DNA from: Pseudomonadota bacterium
GTDB lineage: Bacteria > Pseudomonadota > Gammaproteobacteria > Steroidobacterales > Steroidobacteraceae
DNA: 64,000 bases
NCBI GenBank assembly: GCA_016704655.1
Contig: JADIZR010000010.1
Location: 108,610 to 172,609 of the forward strand
Reading direction: 5' to 3'
The translations under genes and the position numbers were made by a program. Under the pieces are notes generated by a model, which did no database searches, had not been told where the DNA came from, and worked only from the letters and a program-made list of their open reading frames with translations. Positions 18,941 to 28,551 of the stretch are shown here, in pieces. Every line of letters starts with the position of its first letter. Within the stretch, counting starts at the first letter, position 1.

Positions 18941-20763
18941 ATGGCTTTCCTCGCTGAAATCAAGCGTCGTCGCGTCGGCAAGGTCGCCATTGCATACGGC
19001 GCGGTTGCCTGGGCGGTCACCGAGGCCGCTTCCGTCGTGCTGCCGGCCTTGTACGTGCCCGAATGGGCCATGACTTTCCTGGTCATCTTCCTGCTGGTCG
19101 GGTTTCCGATCGCGATGGTGCTCGCCTGGGTGTTCGACGTCAGCGCGACCGGCATCGAGCGGACTGAGCCGTTGCCTGGTGCGCCGCCGCAGATGCAGTT
19201 CCGCACGCGTGCGGCGTTCGGCGTGGTGGTAGTGGTCGCAATGGCAGGGCTGGGTTACCTCCTGTACGAGCGCGGCCTCGGCCGCGCCGAGGCCGCCGGC
19301 AGCCCCAGTTCGATCGCCGTGCTGCCGTTCGCCAACCTGAGCGGCGACGCTGGCAAGGACTACTTCAGCGACGGCATGTCCGAGGAGCTGCTGAACCTGC
19401 TGGCCCGCGTGCCCGGGCTCAAGGTGGCTGCCCGCACTTCTGCGTTCGCCTACAAAGGCCGCAACGTCGACGTCCGCGAAGTCGGCAAGGAACTCGGCGT
19501 CGAAACGGTGCTCGAGGGCAGCGTGCGCCAGTCCGGCGACCAGGTCCGCATCACGGCGCAATTGATCGACGCGGAGTCAGGCTTTCACCTCTGGTCGGAA
19601 ACCTACGACCGGCGGATGGCGGACATCTTCGCGGTGCAGGACGAGATCGCGACTGCAATCGTCAATAAGCTCAAGATCGAACTCGCGCCCAGGGAACAGC
19701 AGCTTGCGCAGCGCGACGCGGCGCCTACCGAGAACGTCGAAGCCTACGAGTTCTACCTGCAGGCGCGGGCCATCTGGAAGCGCCGCGGGGAAGACAACCT
19801 GAGGCGCGCCGTCGAGTTGTATCAGTCTGCACTGGCGCGCGATCCCGGATTCGCGCGCGCGCACGCGGCACTGGCCTCCGCCTACGTCGTGCTGCCTGGC
19901 TACAGCAGCGAAGAAAACGACGAAGAGAAGTACCTGCCGATGGCAGAGCAGTCGGCACGGCAGGCCCTCGCGCTCGATCCGAAGATCGGCGAGGCACACG
20001 CGGTGCTGGCGCAGATCAACTCCGAGCGCGGCAACCTGCTCGATGCGGAGTCCGGCTTTTTCTTCGCGATTTCGCTCGAGCCCAACGAACCCACGCCCTA
20101 CCACTGGTACTCGATCCTGCTGCAGAAGGTTGGCCGGCTCGACGCCGCTCTCGAGCAGTCGCGACGCGCGTACGAACTCGATCCGAGCGCGCCGGTACTG
20201 GCGTCCAACCTCGCCAACCTCTACCTGATGCGAGGCGACGACGAGCAGGCATTGCGCTTCTCGCAGCTGGCCGGTGAGCTTGGCATCAGCAGTGGAGCCA
20301 GCGAGGGTATCGATGCCACGGTGGCGATGCGTCGCGGACAGTGGGACGAGTCGAAGCGGCTGCTGATGGCGCAGGAGCAGCTGCCGCCCCAGCTGAAGTC
20401 GAAGGTGGGTGATTTCGTCGACGCGATCGCGAATCCGGCAAAACGTCCGGCCGTGGTGGCGGGCCTGCGTGCGGTCGACCCGAAAGTTGCGCAGCAGGTG
20501 GACCTGCTGATGCCCTACATACAACTGGGGCAGAACGACATTGCCTTCCAGATCATCGAGGGCTCGCTCGAGCGCGACCGCATCGCGTGGTTGCACGACT
20601 GGAACGTCTCGCAGACCTGGAGCCCTGAAGCCGCGGGCTTCCGCAAGGATCCACGCTTCTCGAAGCTTGCCGAGCGCATCGGCCTGGTCGACTACTGGAA
20701 GCAGTACGGCTATCCGGACCGTTGCCACGCCGGCACGGGCGACGTCGCCCTCGTCTGTTTGTC

Positions 20764-20767
<4 letters not shown>
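18941..20767 (+). CDS. membrane protein with TolB/FlgO-like domain and tetratricopeptide repeats
   Basis: A 608-residue protein. Two helices (about 12-32 and 44-66) and a third (about 90-108) place the N-terminus in the membrane. A TolB-N/FlgO-like domain follows (about 122-250: SSIAVLPFANLSGDAGKDYF, GVETVLEGSVRQSGDQVRIT). TPR repeats occupy about 265-470. Such proteins are common in Xanthomonadales-type genomes, often annotated as adenylate-cyclase-like because the same module follows cyclase domains, but no cyclase domain is present. The stop overlaps the mutY start by GTGA. Function is unknown; a signalling or envelope scaffold role is plausible. Confidence 0.8.
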
Positions 20768-21807
<1,040 letters not shown>

Positions 21808-21912
21808 ACAGCCGCGACACCACCGTGATCCTCACGCGACGGATCACAAGTCGTCGCACGGTGGTCCGGTAACATACGCCACATCGTCCAGGCCCGACCG
21901 CCAGGTGCCGCA

Positions 21913-22317
21913 ATGTCGTCCGCTCCCGCCGCTGTTCGAACGTTCGCCCTGCGTTGCATCGTCGCCGGCGCGCTGCTGATGTTGCTCGGCGTCATCTTCG
22001 GGGCGTTTGGCGCGCACGCGCTGCAGAAGATGCTCACGCTCAAGCAACTGTCGAGCTACCAGACCGGGGTGCTGTATCAGCAGCTGCACTCGCTGGCACT
22101 GATTCTGGTGGGCGTCATTGCGCTGGTGACGCAGGGCTCGCGCTGGTTGTCGCGCGCCGCAGTGCTGTTCGGCGTCGGAATCTTCTTCTTCTCGGGTTCA
22201 ATCTACGCGATGACGCTCGGTGCGCCTCGCTGGCTCGGCATGGTCGCGCCACTGGGCGGCATCAGTTTCATGCTTGCGTGGCTCGCGGTCGCGTTGCACG
22301 CGGGGAAAGGGGATTAG
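21913..22317 (+). CDS. DUF423-family small membrane protein (YgdD-like)
   Basis: A 134-residue protein with four transmembrane helices. It has the DUF423 signature GVIFGAFGAHALQKMLT followed by YQTGVLYQQLHSLALIL, and the third and fourth helices GIFFFSGSIYAMTL and PLGGISFMLAWLAVALHA. Function is unknown in all relatives. The gene ends exactly where a purine-rich minisatellite begins. The 105 bases before it, after mutY, hold no gene. Confidence 0.9.
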   Translation: MSSAPAAVRTFALRCIVAGALLMLLGVIFGAFGAHALQKMLTLKQLSSYQTGVLYQQLHSLALILVGVIALVTQGSRWLSRAAVLFGVGIFFFSGSIYAMTLGAPRWLGMVAPLGGISFMLAWLAVALHAGKGD

Positions 22318-22320
22318 GTG

Positions 22321-22410
22321 AGGAAGGCCAGGAAGGTGAGGAAGGCCAGGAAGGTGAGGAAGGCCAGGAAGGTGAGGAAGGCGAGGAAGGCGAGGAAGGG
22401 GAGGAAGGGT
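22321..22410. repeat. 9-bp minisatellite, purine-rich arm (10 units)
   Basis: Ten head-to-tail 9-base units of AGGAAGGNN. The first six alternate AGGAAGGCC and AGGAAGGTG as three 18-base double units; the last four end in CG, CG, GG and GT. The array starts three bases after the DUF423 stop codon. It is mirrored as reverse complement by the array at 22447-22509, so a transcript through both can fold into a very long hairpin. Confidence 0.9.
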
Positions 22411-22446
22411 TTGACCGGACGTGCGCACTTCCGATAGTCCCTTACT

Positions 22447-22509
<63 letters not shown>

Positions 22510-22776
22510 CTATTCCGGCCGGTATTCCGCCGGCTTCGCGCTGCCGCCACCGAACAGGAACTTCTCCATTTCCTCGGCCAGGAACTTGCGCGCCTTCGGG
22601 TCGATCGTCGACAGGCGGTACTCGTTGATCAGCATCGTCTGGTGGCCGACCCACGCGCGCCACGCTTCGGCAGAGATGTTCCCGTAGATCCGCTTGCCCA
22701 GGTCGCCCGGGTAAGGAACGCGATCGAGGCCGTCGCCTTCGCGCTGCAGATACTGGCAATAGACGGTATGTGGCAT
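22510..22776 (-). CDS. yggX: probable Fe(2+)-trafficking protein
   Basis: An 88-residue cytosolic protein matching YggX along its length: [20 protein letters not shown] with the conserved Cys near residue 7, [20 protein letters not shown], and [20 protein letters not shown]. YggX protects iron-sulfur proteins from oxidative damage and is often near mutY, as here (one gene between, opposite strand). The C-terminal tail is slightly extended (KPAEYRPE). The stop is flush with the CCTTCC minisatellite. Confidence 0.95.
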   Translation of the reverse strand: MPHTVYCQYLQREGDGLDRVPYPGDLGKRIYGNISAEAWRAWVGHQTMLINEYRLSTIDPKARKFLAEEMEKFLFGGGSAKPAEYRPE

Positions 22777-22782
22777 GGGTCT

Positions 22783-22810
22783 GGGGATAGGGGATAGGGG
22801 ATAGGGGATG
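22783..22810. repeat. 7-bp tandem repeat forming a G-quadruplex motif
   Basis: Four units, GGGGATA three times and then GGGGATG. Four G4 runs with three-base loops are a textbook intramolecular quadruplex motif on the plus strand. It lies six bases upstream of the yggX start, between rraA (22847) and yggX, both on the minus strand, so the G-rich strand is the template strand for them. Confidence 0.85.
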
Positions 22811-22846
22811 GTCGGAGGGCGCTGCGCACCCGGCGGCGAAACGGGA

Positions 22847-23341
22847 TTACGCCAAGGAGGTGGCAGAGACGATGATGCCGTCTTCGTCCACGTAGACGAA
22901 CTCGTCCGGCCGGAACGTCACGCCCGCGAAGCGCACGGGCACGTCGCGATCGCCCTCGCCGCGCTTGTCGCTGCGCAGCGGCATCGTACCGAGCGCGCGG
23001 ATACCGAGATCCATGCGGCCAAGCTCGGCCGAATCGCGGATGCAGCCGTGGATGATCACGCCCGCCCAGCCGTTGCTGACCGCGGCGAGACCGAGTTTGT
23101 CGCCCAGCAATGCCCGCCGGCGAGATCCGCCCCCATCAACGACCAGCACGCGCCCTTCGCCCGGGCTCTCCACCGCTTCCTTGACCCGTGAGTTGTCTTC
23201 GAAGCAGCGGACGGTGCTGATAGGACCGTGAAATGCGCGGCGGCCGCCGAACGCGTGGAAGGTCGGCTCGCAGACCTGCACCCGATCGCCGTGATCGTCG
23301 CAGAGGTCGGCCGTGCCCCTGGCCAGCGTGGGGGTCGTCAT
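22847..23341 (-). CDS. rraA: RraA-like protein (RNase E activity regulator / 4-hydroxy-4-methyl-2-oxoglutarate aldolase family)
   Basis: A 164-residue RraA-fold protein. It has [17 protein letters not shown] at the N-terminus, [20 protein letters not shown], and the active-site-like [17 protein letters not shown]. The size matches RraA, which binds RNase E and lowers its activity; the same fold includes class II HMG/CHA aldolases that use the GD...R-D residues for catalysis. Sequence alone does not separate the two. An ATG at 23341 is chosen; a longer in-frame extension upstream lacks conserved residues. Confidence 0.88.
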   Translation of the reverse strand: MTTPTLARGTADLCDDHGDRVQVCEPTFHAFGGRRAFHGPISTVRCFEDNSRVKEAVESPGEGRVLVVDGGGSRRRALLGDKLGLAAVSNGWAGVIIHGCIRDSAELGRMDLGIRALGTMPLRSDKRGEGDRDVPVRFAGVTFRPDEFVYVDEDGIIVSATSLA

Positions 23342-23481
23342 CGTCGCGGTGCCTCGTCGTCGGTTGAGAATGGTCGCCGGCGAATTATAAGGCGCGGCAG
23401 CGGCCGTTCGTGCGGCGATGAACAGGCGGACGGGAAGGGCGTCTTGCGACACCCTCCCGGCAGTCCGCGGGCCGGAGCGGC

Positions 23482-23925
23482 TTACTGGATCTGGATCTGC
23501 CGCGGCTGCGGCTCGACGACCCGCTGCTTCGGGATGTGAATCACGATCACCCCGTCGCGGCTCTCGGCGCGGATGCCCTGCTCGTCGGCGTTCTCAGGCA
23601 ACGCGAAGCGCCGCGCGAAGGAGCCGTAAAAGCGTTCGGTGCGATGGACCTTCTCCTGCTCTTCGACCTTCTCCTGCTTGCGCTCGCCGGCGAGCGTGAG
23701 CACGCCGTCCTGCACCGTGATGCTGACGTCTTCCTTGCGGACTTCCGGCAGCTCGGCCTTGATCACGTACTCGCCGTCTGTCTCGCTCACGTCGGCCGCA
23801 GGCGCCCATTCGCGGGGCTGCGGCGTCGCGGCGCCCACTCGCGGCCAGCGCCGCATCGACTCGGCAAAGAAACGGTCGAACACGTCGTCGACGTCACGGA
23901 ACGGTTCCCACTTGATGACACGCAT
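23482..23925 (-). CDS. small heat-shock protein, Hsp20/alpha-crystallin family
   Basis: A 147-residue ATP-independent chaperone that holds unfolding proteins. The N-terminal arm has MRVIKWEPFRDVDDVFDRFF. The alpha-crystallin domain (about 42-135) includes VSETDGEYVIKAELPEVRKE, DGVLTLAGERK, and the end motif GVIVIHIPK. A strong AGGAGGT is eight bases before ATG 23925. A sigma-32-like promoter is found at 23978-24006. Confidence 0.95.
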   Translation of the reverse strand: MRVIKWEPFRDVDDVFDRFFAESMRRWPRVGAATPQPREWAPAADVSETDGEYVIKAELPEVRKEDVSITVQDGVLTLAGERKQEKVEEQEKVHRTERFYGSFARRFALPENADEQGIRAESRDGVIVIHIPKQRVVEPQPRQIQIQ

Positions 23926-23977
23926 GGTCGCTTACCTCCTGCCCGGGGATTGCCCCTGCAATCCCTACGTGCCGCCA

Positions 23978-24006
23978 TAGATGTGAGCGCCGGGCGGCGT
24001 TTCAAG
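23978..24006 (-). promoter_or_regulatory. sigma-32-like heat-shock promoter of the hsp20 gene
   Basis: On the minus strand CTTGAAA (24006-24000) is followed after about 14 bases by CACATCTA within CTCACATCTA (23987-23978). This compares with the sigma-32 consensus CTTGAAA and CCCCATnT. The predicted transcript starts about 45 bases before the hsp20 ATG. The match is by eye. Confidence 0.6.
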
Positions 24007-24108
24007 GGGGGGGCGAGGAGGTCGCAGCTGCGTGCAAGCGTGACGCGCAAATGGAAACGGCGCGACCGGTTGCCCGATCGCGCCGTTCGACAACCGCTGC
24101 AGTGCGGG

Positions 24109-24444
24109 TTACGGCCTCTTGACGTAGACCTTGCACCAGCCATTCGCTGCGACCGGCCGGCCGGCGAAGATGTTGCACGGTACTTCCGTCATGCCTTGTT
24201 TGCCCTTAGGGGCCTGCAGGCAGTTCCAGCAATACTGGCCTGCCTTGAAATTCGGATTGGTCTTGGCGTCGACCTTGGCCGCGTCTTCGACGTAGCCGAG
24301 CGACTTGGCTTGCGGCTCGCTCGGGTCGACCCTGCCGCTCGCCGCGGTTGCGGTACGGCTCAGCAGCGCGGACACCGGCACGGCCGCTGCGCCCAGGAGC
24401 GCACCCTTCAACAGCGTGCGACGCGGAAACTTCTGTTCGGACAT
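24109..24444 (-). CDS. high-potential iron-sulfur protein (HiPIP) with Tat signal
   Basis: A 111-residue periplasmic electron carrier. The twin-arginine signal FPRRTLLKGALLGAAAVPVS occupies about residues 6-25, cleaved near ATAA. The mature domain has four Cys ligands for a [4Fe-4S] cluster in QYCWNC, TEVPC and NGWCKVY, spaced as in HiPIPs. GAGGAGAAG precedes ATG 24444. HiPIPs pass electrons between the bc1 complex and oxidases or reaction centres, and are common in this proteobacterial group. Confidence 0.93.
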   Translation of the reverse strand: MSEQKFPRRTLLKGALLGAAAVPVSALLSRTATAASGRVDPSEPQAKSLGYVEDAAKVDAKTNPNFKAGQYCWNCLQAPKGKQGMTEVPCNIFAGRPVAANGWCKVYVKRP

Positions 24445-24576
24445 TTGGATACTTCTCCTCGAGAGGGGACAATCGACCAATGACTCGGATTCTACGCGGC
24501 CTGAATCCTGCCTGCGTATTCGACTGTGTTTCAAGGTGGAGGTTTCATCCTGGACTCATCGATAGCTGCAAATAGT

Positions 24577-24596
24577 ATTGAGAATTAATCGCAATT
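24577..24596. promoter_or_regulatory. possible Fur-box-like AT-rich site
   Basis: An AT-rich stretch, ATTGAGAATTAATCGCAATT, in the 203-base divergent gap between the HiPIP and YbhN-like genes. It agrees by eye at about 15 of 20 positions with a common Fur-box form, and stands out in GC-rich surroundings. It is much weaker than the site at 44102-44120 and may simply be promoter DNA. Confidence 0.3.
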
Positions 24597-24647
24597 GCAT
24601 GACGGTGCCACGGGCTCTGCCCCTGCTGTCCCGCCCCGAGAGCCCCG

Positions 24648-25658
24648 ATGTCCGATCCCCGCCGTAATCGCTTCAAGACTTATGCCGGCGTAATCGTCAG
24701 CGTGCTGCTCGCCACGCTCGCGGGCTGGGTGCTCTGGCGTACGTTTCAGCGCATCAGCTTTGCCGACGTCCTCGCGCAGATGCAGGCGGTGCCCGCGTCC
24801 ACGCTGGCGCTCGCCGGCCTGTGTGCTGCCGGTGCATTCACGGTACTTGCGCTCTACGAAGTCGCAGTGGTGCGTTACGTGAAGCAGGCGGTCGGCCGCG
24901 CCAAGCCAATCCTCACCGCGTACATCGCCTTTCCCCTCGGGCACGCCGTCGGCCAGGCGATGCTCAGCGGTGGCGCGCTGCGTTATCGGATGTACACGCC
25001 GGCAGGCTTTTCGGCGACGGAGGTCGGAGCCACCGTGCTGCTTGCGAACATGCCGTATGCGCTCGGGTTCGGGCTGCTCCTCGACCTGTCGCTGGTCTTT
25101 GCGGCAGAGATGCTCGAGCCGATGTTCCGCATTTCGAGCGGCTGGCTGCGTGTGCTCGGCCTCGTCGGCCTCGCCAAGGATGCGGGCTATGTGCTGCTGA
25201 TCCTGTTGCGCAAGCGTCCCGTGAAGCTCGGCGGCTGGTCAGTCAACCTGCCGACGCCGGCGATGACGGCACTGCAGCTCGGGGTGGGGCTCGCCGATAT
25301 CTTCCTCGTCTCGGCGGTGCTCTACCTGCTGCTGCCGGCGTCGATGAGCCTGCCTTACCTCGCGTTCCTCGGCGCGTATCTGGCGAGCATTCTCGCCGGG
25401 GTGCTGAGCCACGTCCCCGCGGGGCTCGGCGTGCTCGAGTCGATGCTGTTGCTGCTGTTGCCCGACGTTCCGCCCGAGCAGCTGCTGGCGGCGGTGCTCA
25501 TGTATCGCGTCATCTACGAGATCATTCCGGTGCTGTTCGCGCTGGCCCTCTGGGGCACCTTCGAAGGCTTTTCGCGCGACGGTGCGCTGTTGCGCGTGAT
25601 CGGCCGTCAGGGGCGGAGCATGCGCGACGAGAGTCCGACCATCGACAGCAGCGACTGA
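24648..25658 (+). CDS. YbhN/UPF0104-type lysylphosphatidylglycerol synthase transmembrane-domain protein
   Basis: A 336-residue polytopic inner-membrane protein with about eight helices. It resembles the flippase-like membrane half of MprF (LPG synthase TM family): PLGHAVGQAMLSGGALRYRM near residue 90 and LGAYLASILAGVLSHVPAGLGVLES near 245. The soluble aminoacyl-transfer domain of MprF is absent, so lipid aminoacylation is unlikely; a lipid-handling role is inferred. Its last 52 bases overlap the 3' end of the convergent oxidase gene. Confidence 0.85.
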   Translation: MSDPRRNRFKTYAGVIVSVLLATLAGWVLWRTFQRISFADVLAQMQAVPASTLALAGLCAAGAFTVLALYEVAVVRYVKQAVGRAKPILTAYIAFPLGHAVGQAMLSGGALRYRMYTPAGFSATEVGATVLLANMPYALGFGLLLDLSLVFAAEMLEPMFRISSGWLRVLGLVGLAKDAGYVLLILLRKRPVKLGGWSVNLPTPAMTALQLGVGLADIFLVSAVLYLLLPASMSLPYLAFLGAYLASILAGVLSHVPAGLGVLESMLLLLLPDVPPEQLLAAVLMYRVIYEIIPVLFALALWGTFEGFSRDGALLRVIGRQGRSMRDESPTIDSSD

Positions 25659-26611
25659 GCGAGGCTGCGGCCGCTCTCGAAGGCGGCTTCGACGCGCGGC
25701 GCGATGCACCAGTCGCCGCAGGCACCCGCACTCATTTCCTCGTCGACCAGGCACGACAGGCCGAGCGGCTGCTCCACCAGCGCGTGACGCCAGCGATGCG
25801 CGTCCTGATGCACGGGCGTCGGCAGCCTGTAACCGAGGCTGGCCTCGAACGCCTGCAGCAACAGGCTCGCGGCTGCCGTTGCATCCAGGTCGATGTGCTC
25901 GCGCGACCATCCGGATGACGCGTGCAACACCCAGCATTGCGGCGATGGCGGACGGCCCGGCTTGCTCGAGTTGCAGGCCGCCCAGACGATCGGTCCGCTG
26001 GTCCAGCGCCGCGCATCAGCGCCCGCGTCGATCGGTGGATCAAAAGCGAACATGCCGGTCCAGCACGGGGCCATCCGCACGTCCGCGATCTGCTGGAACG
26101 CGCGGCCGTGCGGACCCAGCAGCGCGCTCGCCTGCGGTGCCGGTACTGCGACCGCCACGGCGCGAAAGGTCACGTTCTGCCGGCCGGAGTCGGTTTGCAG
26201 TTCCCAGCCGCGCTGGCTCGGGATCAGTTCGTGGACGGCGACGCCGCCATGGATCTCGATGTTGCGCGCCAGCGGTCGCACCAGCGCGCTCATGCCCGGC
26301 TGGCCGATCCACCAGTCTTCGATCGGTGCGGGCCACGCACGTTCGTCTTCCATGATGCGCGGACGCCAGGCATCGAGCATGCCTGCCCGCAATGCGGTTT
26401 CCGCGTGACGGCTGAAAGAGCGGCTGCGCGTCGTAATGAACTGCGCGCCGTGATCGAACGCGAGTGGCCCGATTCGACGCGTGGCGAGGCGCCCACCCAG
26501 GCCGCGTGCGCGCTCGAAGACCGTGACCGTGGCGTCGGCCCGCGCGAGTTCATGGGCGCAGGCCAGCCCTGCCATGCCGGCACCGATCACCGCAAACCGC
26601 ACGTCTTCCAT
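25607..26611 (-). CDS. renalase-like FAD/NAD(P)-dependent amine oxidase-type protein
   Basis: A 334-residue flavoprotein. The N-terminal dinucleotide fold is RFAVIGAGMAGLACAHELAR, followed by the second FAD motif ARGLGGRLATRR and FDHGAQFITTRS. The C-terminal part has GLSCLVDEEMSAGACGDWCI and the final FAD segment VEAAFESGRSLAQSLL. Bacterial renalase-type enzymes oxidise isomeric dihydronicotinamides; the substrate here is not known. ATG 26611 is chosen at the start of the Rossmann fold. The 3' end overlaps the convergent YbhN-type gene by 52 bases. Confidence 0.82.
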   Translation of the reverse strand: MEDVRFAVIGAGMAGLACAHELARADATVTVFERARGLGGRLATRRIGPLAFDHGAQFITTRSRSFSRHAETALRAGMLDAWRPRIMEDERAWPAPIEDWWIGQPGMSALVRPLARNIEIHGGVAVHELIPSQRGWELQTDSGRQNVTFRAVAVAVPAPQASALLGPHGRAFQQIADVRMAPCWTGMFAFDPPIDAGADARRWTSGPIVWAACNSSKPGRPPSPQCWVLHASSGWSREHIDLDATAAASLLLQAFEASLGYRLPTPVHQDAHRWRHALVEQPLGLSCLVDEEMSAGACGDWCIAPRVEAAFESGRSLAQSLLSMVGLSSRMLRP

Positions 26612-26787
26612 CGATCGGGTCTCCTGTCGCGTCGCACCCCCGGGCCTGCGCCGACACAGCACCACCCGACGAGTCGAGGATGGTGCCCGCCGGGGACAGG
26701 GTCAAGGCCCATGGTTGCGGGCGTGAGGCAAGCCTACAATTCGCAGGCTGCCTCCCGGCCGCACACAAGACGAAAGGCAGGCCCGCC

Positions 26788-28533
26788 ATGAGCCGCACCG
26801 CAGCTTCGATGCTTCGCGAAGCCCTCGAGAACGTCGGCGTGAAATACACGTTCGGCATTCCCGGCGTCCACAACACAGAGATCTACGACGAACTCGCGCA
26901 GTCGAGTTCGATCACCCCGGTGCTGGTGACCCACGAGGGGGCGGGCGCGTTCATGGCCGACGCCGTAAGTCGCAGCGGGACCAGCCTGGGCACGCTCGTC
27001 ATCGTGCCTGCGGCGGGCGTCACGCACGCGGCGAGCGGAATCGGTGAAGCCTTTCTCGACGGCATTCCAATGCTCGTGATCGCGGGAGGCGTGCGGCGCG
27101 ACACGGGTCGCAGGTACCAGCTGCACGACATGGACCAGCACGCGCTGCTCAAGCCGATCACTAAGGGAACGTGGCTGGTCGAGCGGCACGCTGACGTGAT
27201 TGCCACGATCTACGAAGCGGTGCGTGTCGCGACGAGCGGCGAACCCGGGCCAGTGTTCGTCGAGATTCCCGTGCACCTGCAACTGCTGACGGGTGACGAG
27301 GGCCCCGCTGTTGCAGCGCCTGTGCGGGAAGTTGCTCCCGTCCGCTGTGCTTTGCAGGAGGTTTCCGCTGCCGCGGAGTTGTTACGCAACGCCAGGTCAC
27401 CCACGATCTTCGTCGGCTGGGGCGCCGTCGACGCCACGCACGAGGTTGCGTTGCTGGCGGAGCGACTCGGCGCGCCGGTTTCGACCACGCTGCAGGGCGT
27501 GAGCGCGTTTCCAGCGAACCATCCGCTGCACGCCGGTTTCTGCCTGGGTCGCGCAGCCGTGCCTGCGGTCGAAAAATCGTTCGCGGGAACCGACTGCATG
27601 CTGGCCGTCGGCACGCGCTTCGCTGAAATTGCAACGGGCAGCTATGGCTGGACGCCGCCTGCCAGCCTGATCCACGTCGACATCAACCCCGCGGTGTTCA
27701 GCGCTAATTACCCGGCGGCGTTTGCGCTCGAGGGCGATGCGAAGGCGGTGTTGAACCTGTTGCTGCAGGCCCTGGGTGAGGCACCCGCTGCCGCTGTGCC
27801 CGCGCGCCGTGCGCAGGTCGAGGTCACCATCCGCGAACAGAAGGCTGCGTATCTCGAAGAATGGCTGCGCCACGACACGCATGGCCGCGTAAGTCCCGCG
27901 CGGTTCTTCGCCAGCCTGCGCCGGCAATTGCCTGACGATGCCACCGTCGTGCTCGACGACGGCAATCACACTTTCCTGGCCGCCGAACTGCTGCCAATAA
28001 ATCGTTCGCGCGGATTGATCTCGCCGACCGACTTCAACTGCATGGGTTACTGCGTGCCGGCGACCATTGGCGCCAAGCTCGCGCGACCGGACTCGCCCGT
28101 GGTCGGCATCGTCGGCGACGGCGCCTTCCGCATGACCGCGATGGAACTGGCGACCGCGACCGCACAGGAGCTCGGGCTGGTCGTGTTCGTGTTCAACGAT
28201 GGTGAGCTGGCGCAGATCGCGCAGGCGCAGGAAATCCCCTATAACCGCAAGACCTGCACCGTGCTGGGTCCGCTCGACATCGCCGGCGTCGCCCAGGCGA
28301 CGGGCGCGAAGTTCCTGCGCATTGGAAACGATGGCGACATCGACCCAGTGATTCGCGATGCGCTGGACTGCGCCAGCCGTGAGCGAAAACCGGTGCTCGT
28401 CGACGTCGTTGTGGACTACTCGAAGCACACGCGCTTTACACAAGGCATCGTCAAGACCAACCTCGAGCGCTTCGATTTCGGGACCAAGGCGCGACTCGTC
28501 GGTCGCGCCCTGTGGCGGCGGCTCAGCGGCTGA
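26788..28533 (+). CDS. thiamine-diphosphate-dependent enzyme, acetolactate-synthase-like
   Basis: A 581-residue three-domain ThDP enzyme. The N-terminal Pyr domain has the catalytic Glu in VLVTHEGAGAFMADA (near residue 49), the middle domain is Rossmann-like, and the C-terminal PP domain has VVGIVGDGAFRMTAMELA followed by FVFND. The usual motif ends in NN; ND here is a small variation. The family includes acetolactate synthase, oxalyl-CoA decarboxylase and benzoylformate decarboxylase. No regulatory ilvH-like subunit is adjacent, so valine/isoleucine synthesis is doubtful and the product is unassigned. Confidence 0.85.
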   Translation: MSRTAASMLREALENVGVKYTFGIPGVHNTEIYDELAQSSSITPVLVTHEGAGAFMADAVSRSGTSLGTLVIVPAAGVTHAASGIGEAFLDGIPMLVIAGGVRRDTGRRYQLHDMDQHALLKPITKGTWLVERHADVIATIYEAVRVATSGEPGPVFVEIPVHLQLLTGDEGPAVAAPVREVAPVRCALQEVSAAAELLRNARSPTIFVGWGAVDATHEVALLAERLGAPVSTTLQGVSAFPANHPLHAGFCLGRAAVPAVEKSFAGTDCMLAVGTRFAEIATGSYGWTPPASLIHVDINPAVFSANYPAAFALEGDAKAVLNLLLQALGEAPAAAVPARRAQVEVTIREQKAAYLEEWLRHDTHGRVSPARFFASLRRQLPDDATVVLDDGNHTFLAAELLPINRSRGLISPTDFNCMGYCVPATIGAKLARPDSPVVGIVGDGAFRMTAMELATATAQELGLVVFVFNDGELAQIAQAQEIPYNRKTCTVLGPLDIAGVAQATGAKFLRIGNDGDIDPVIRDALDCASRERKPVLVDVVVDYSKHTRFTQGIVKTNLERFDFGTKARLVGRALWRRLSG

Positions 28534-28551
28534 TCGCGACGGCAGCCGGTC

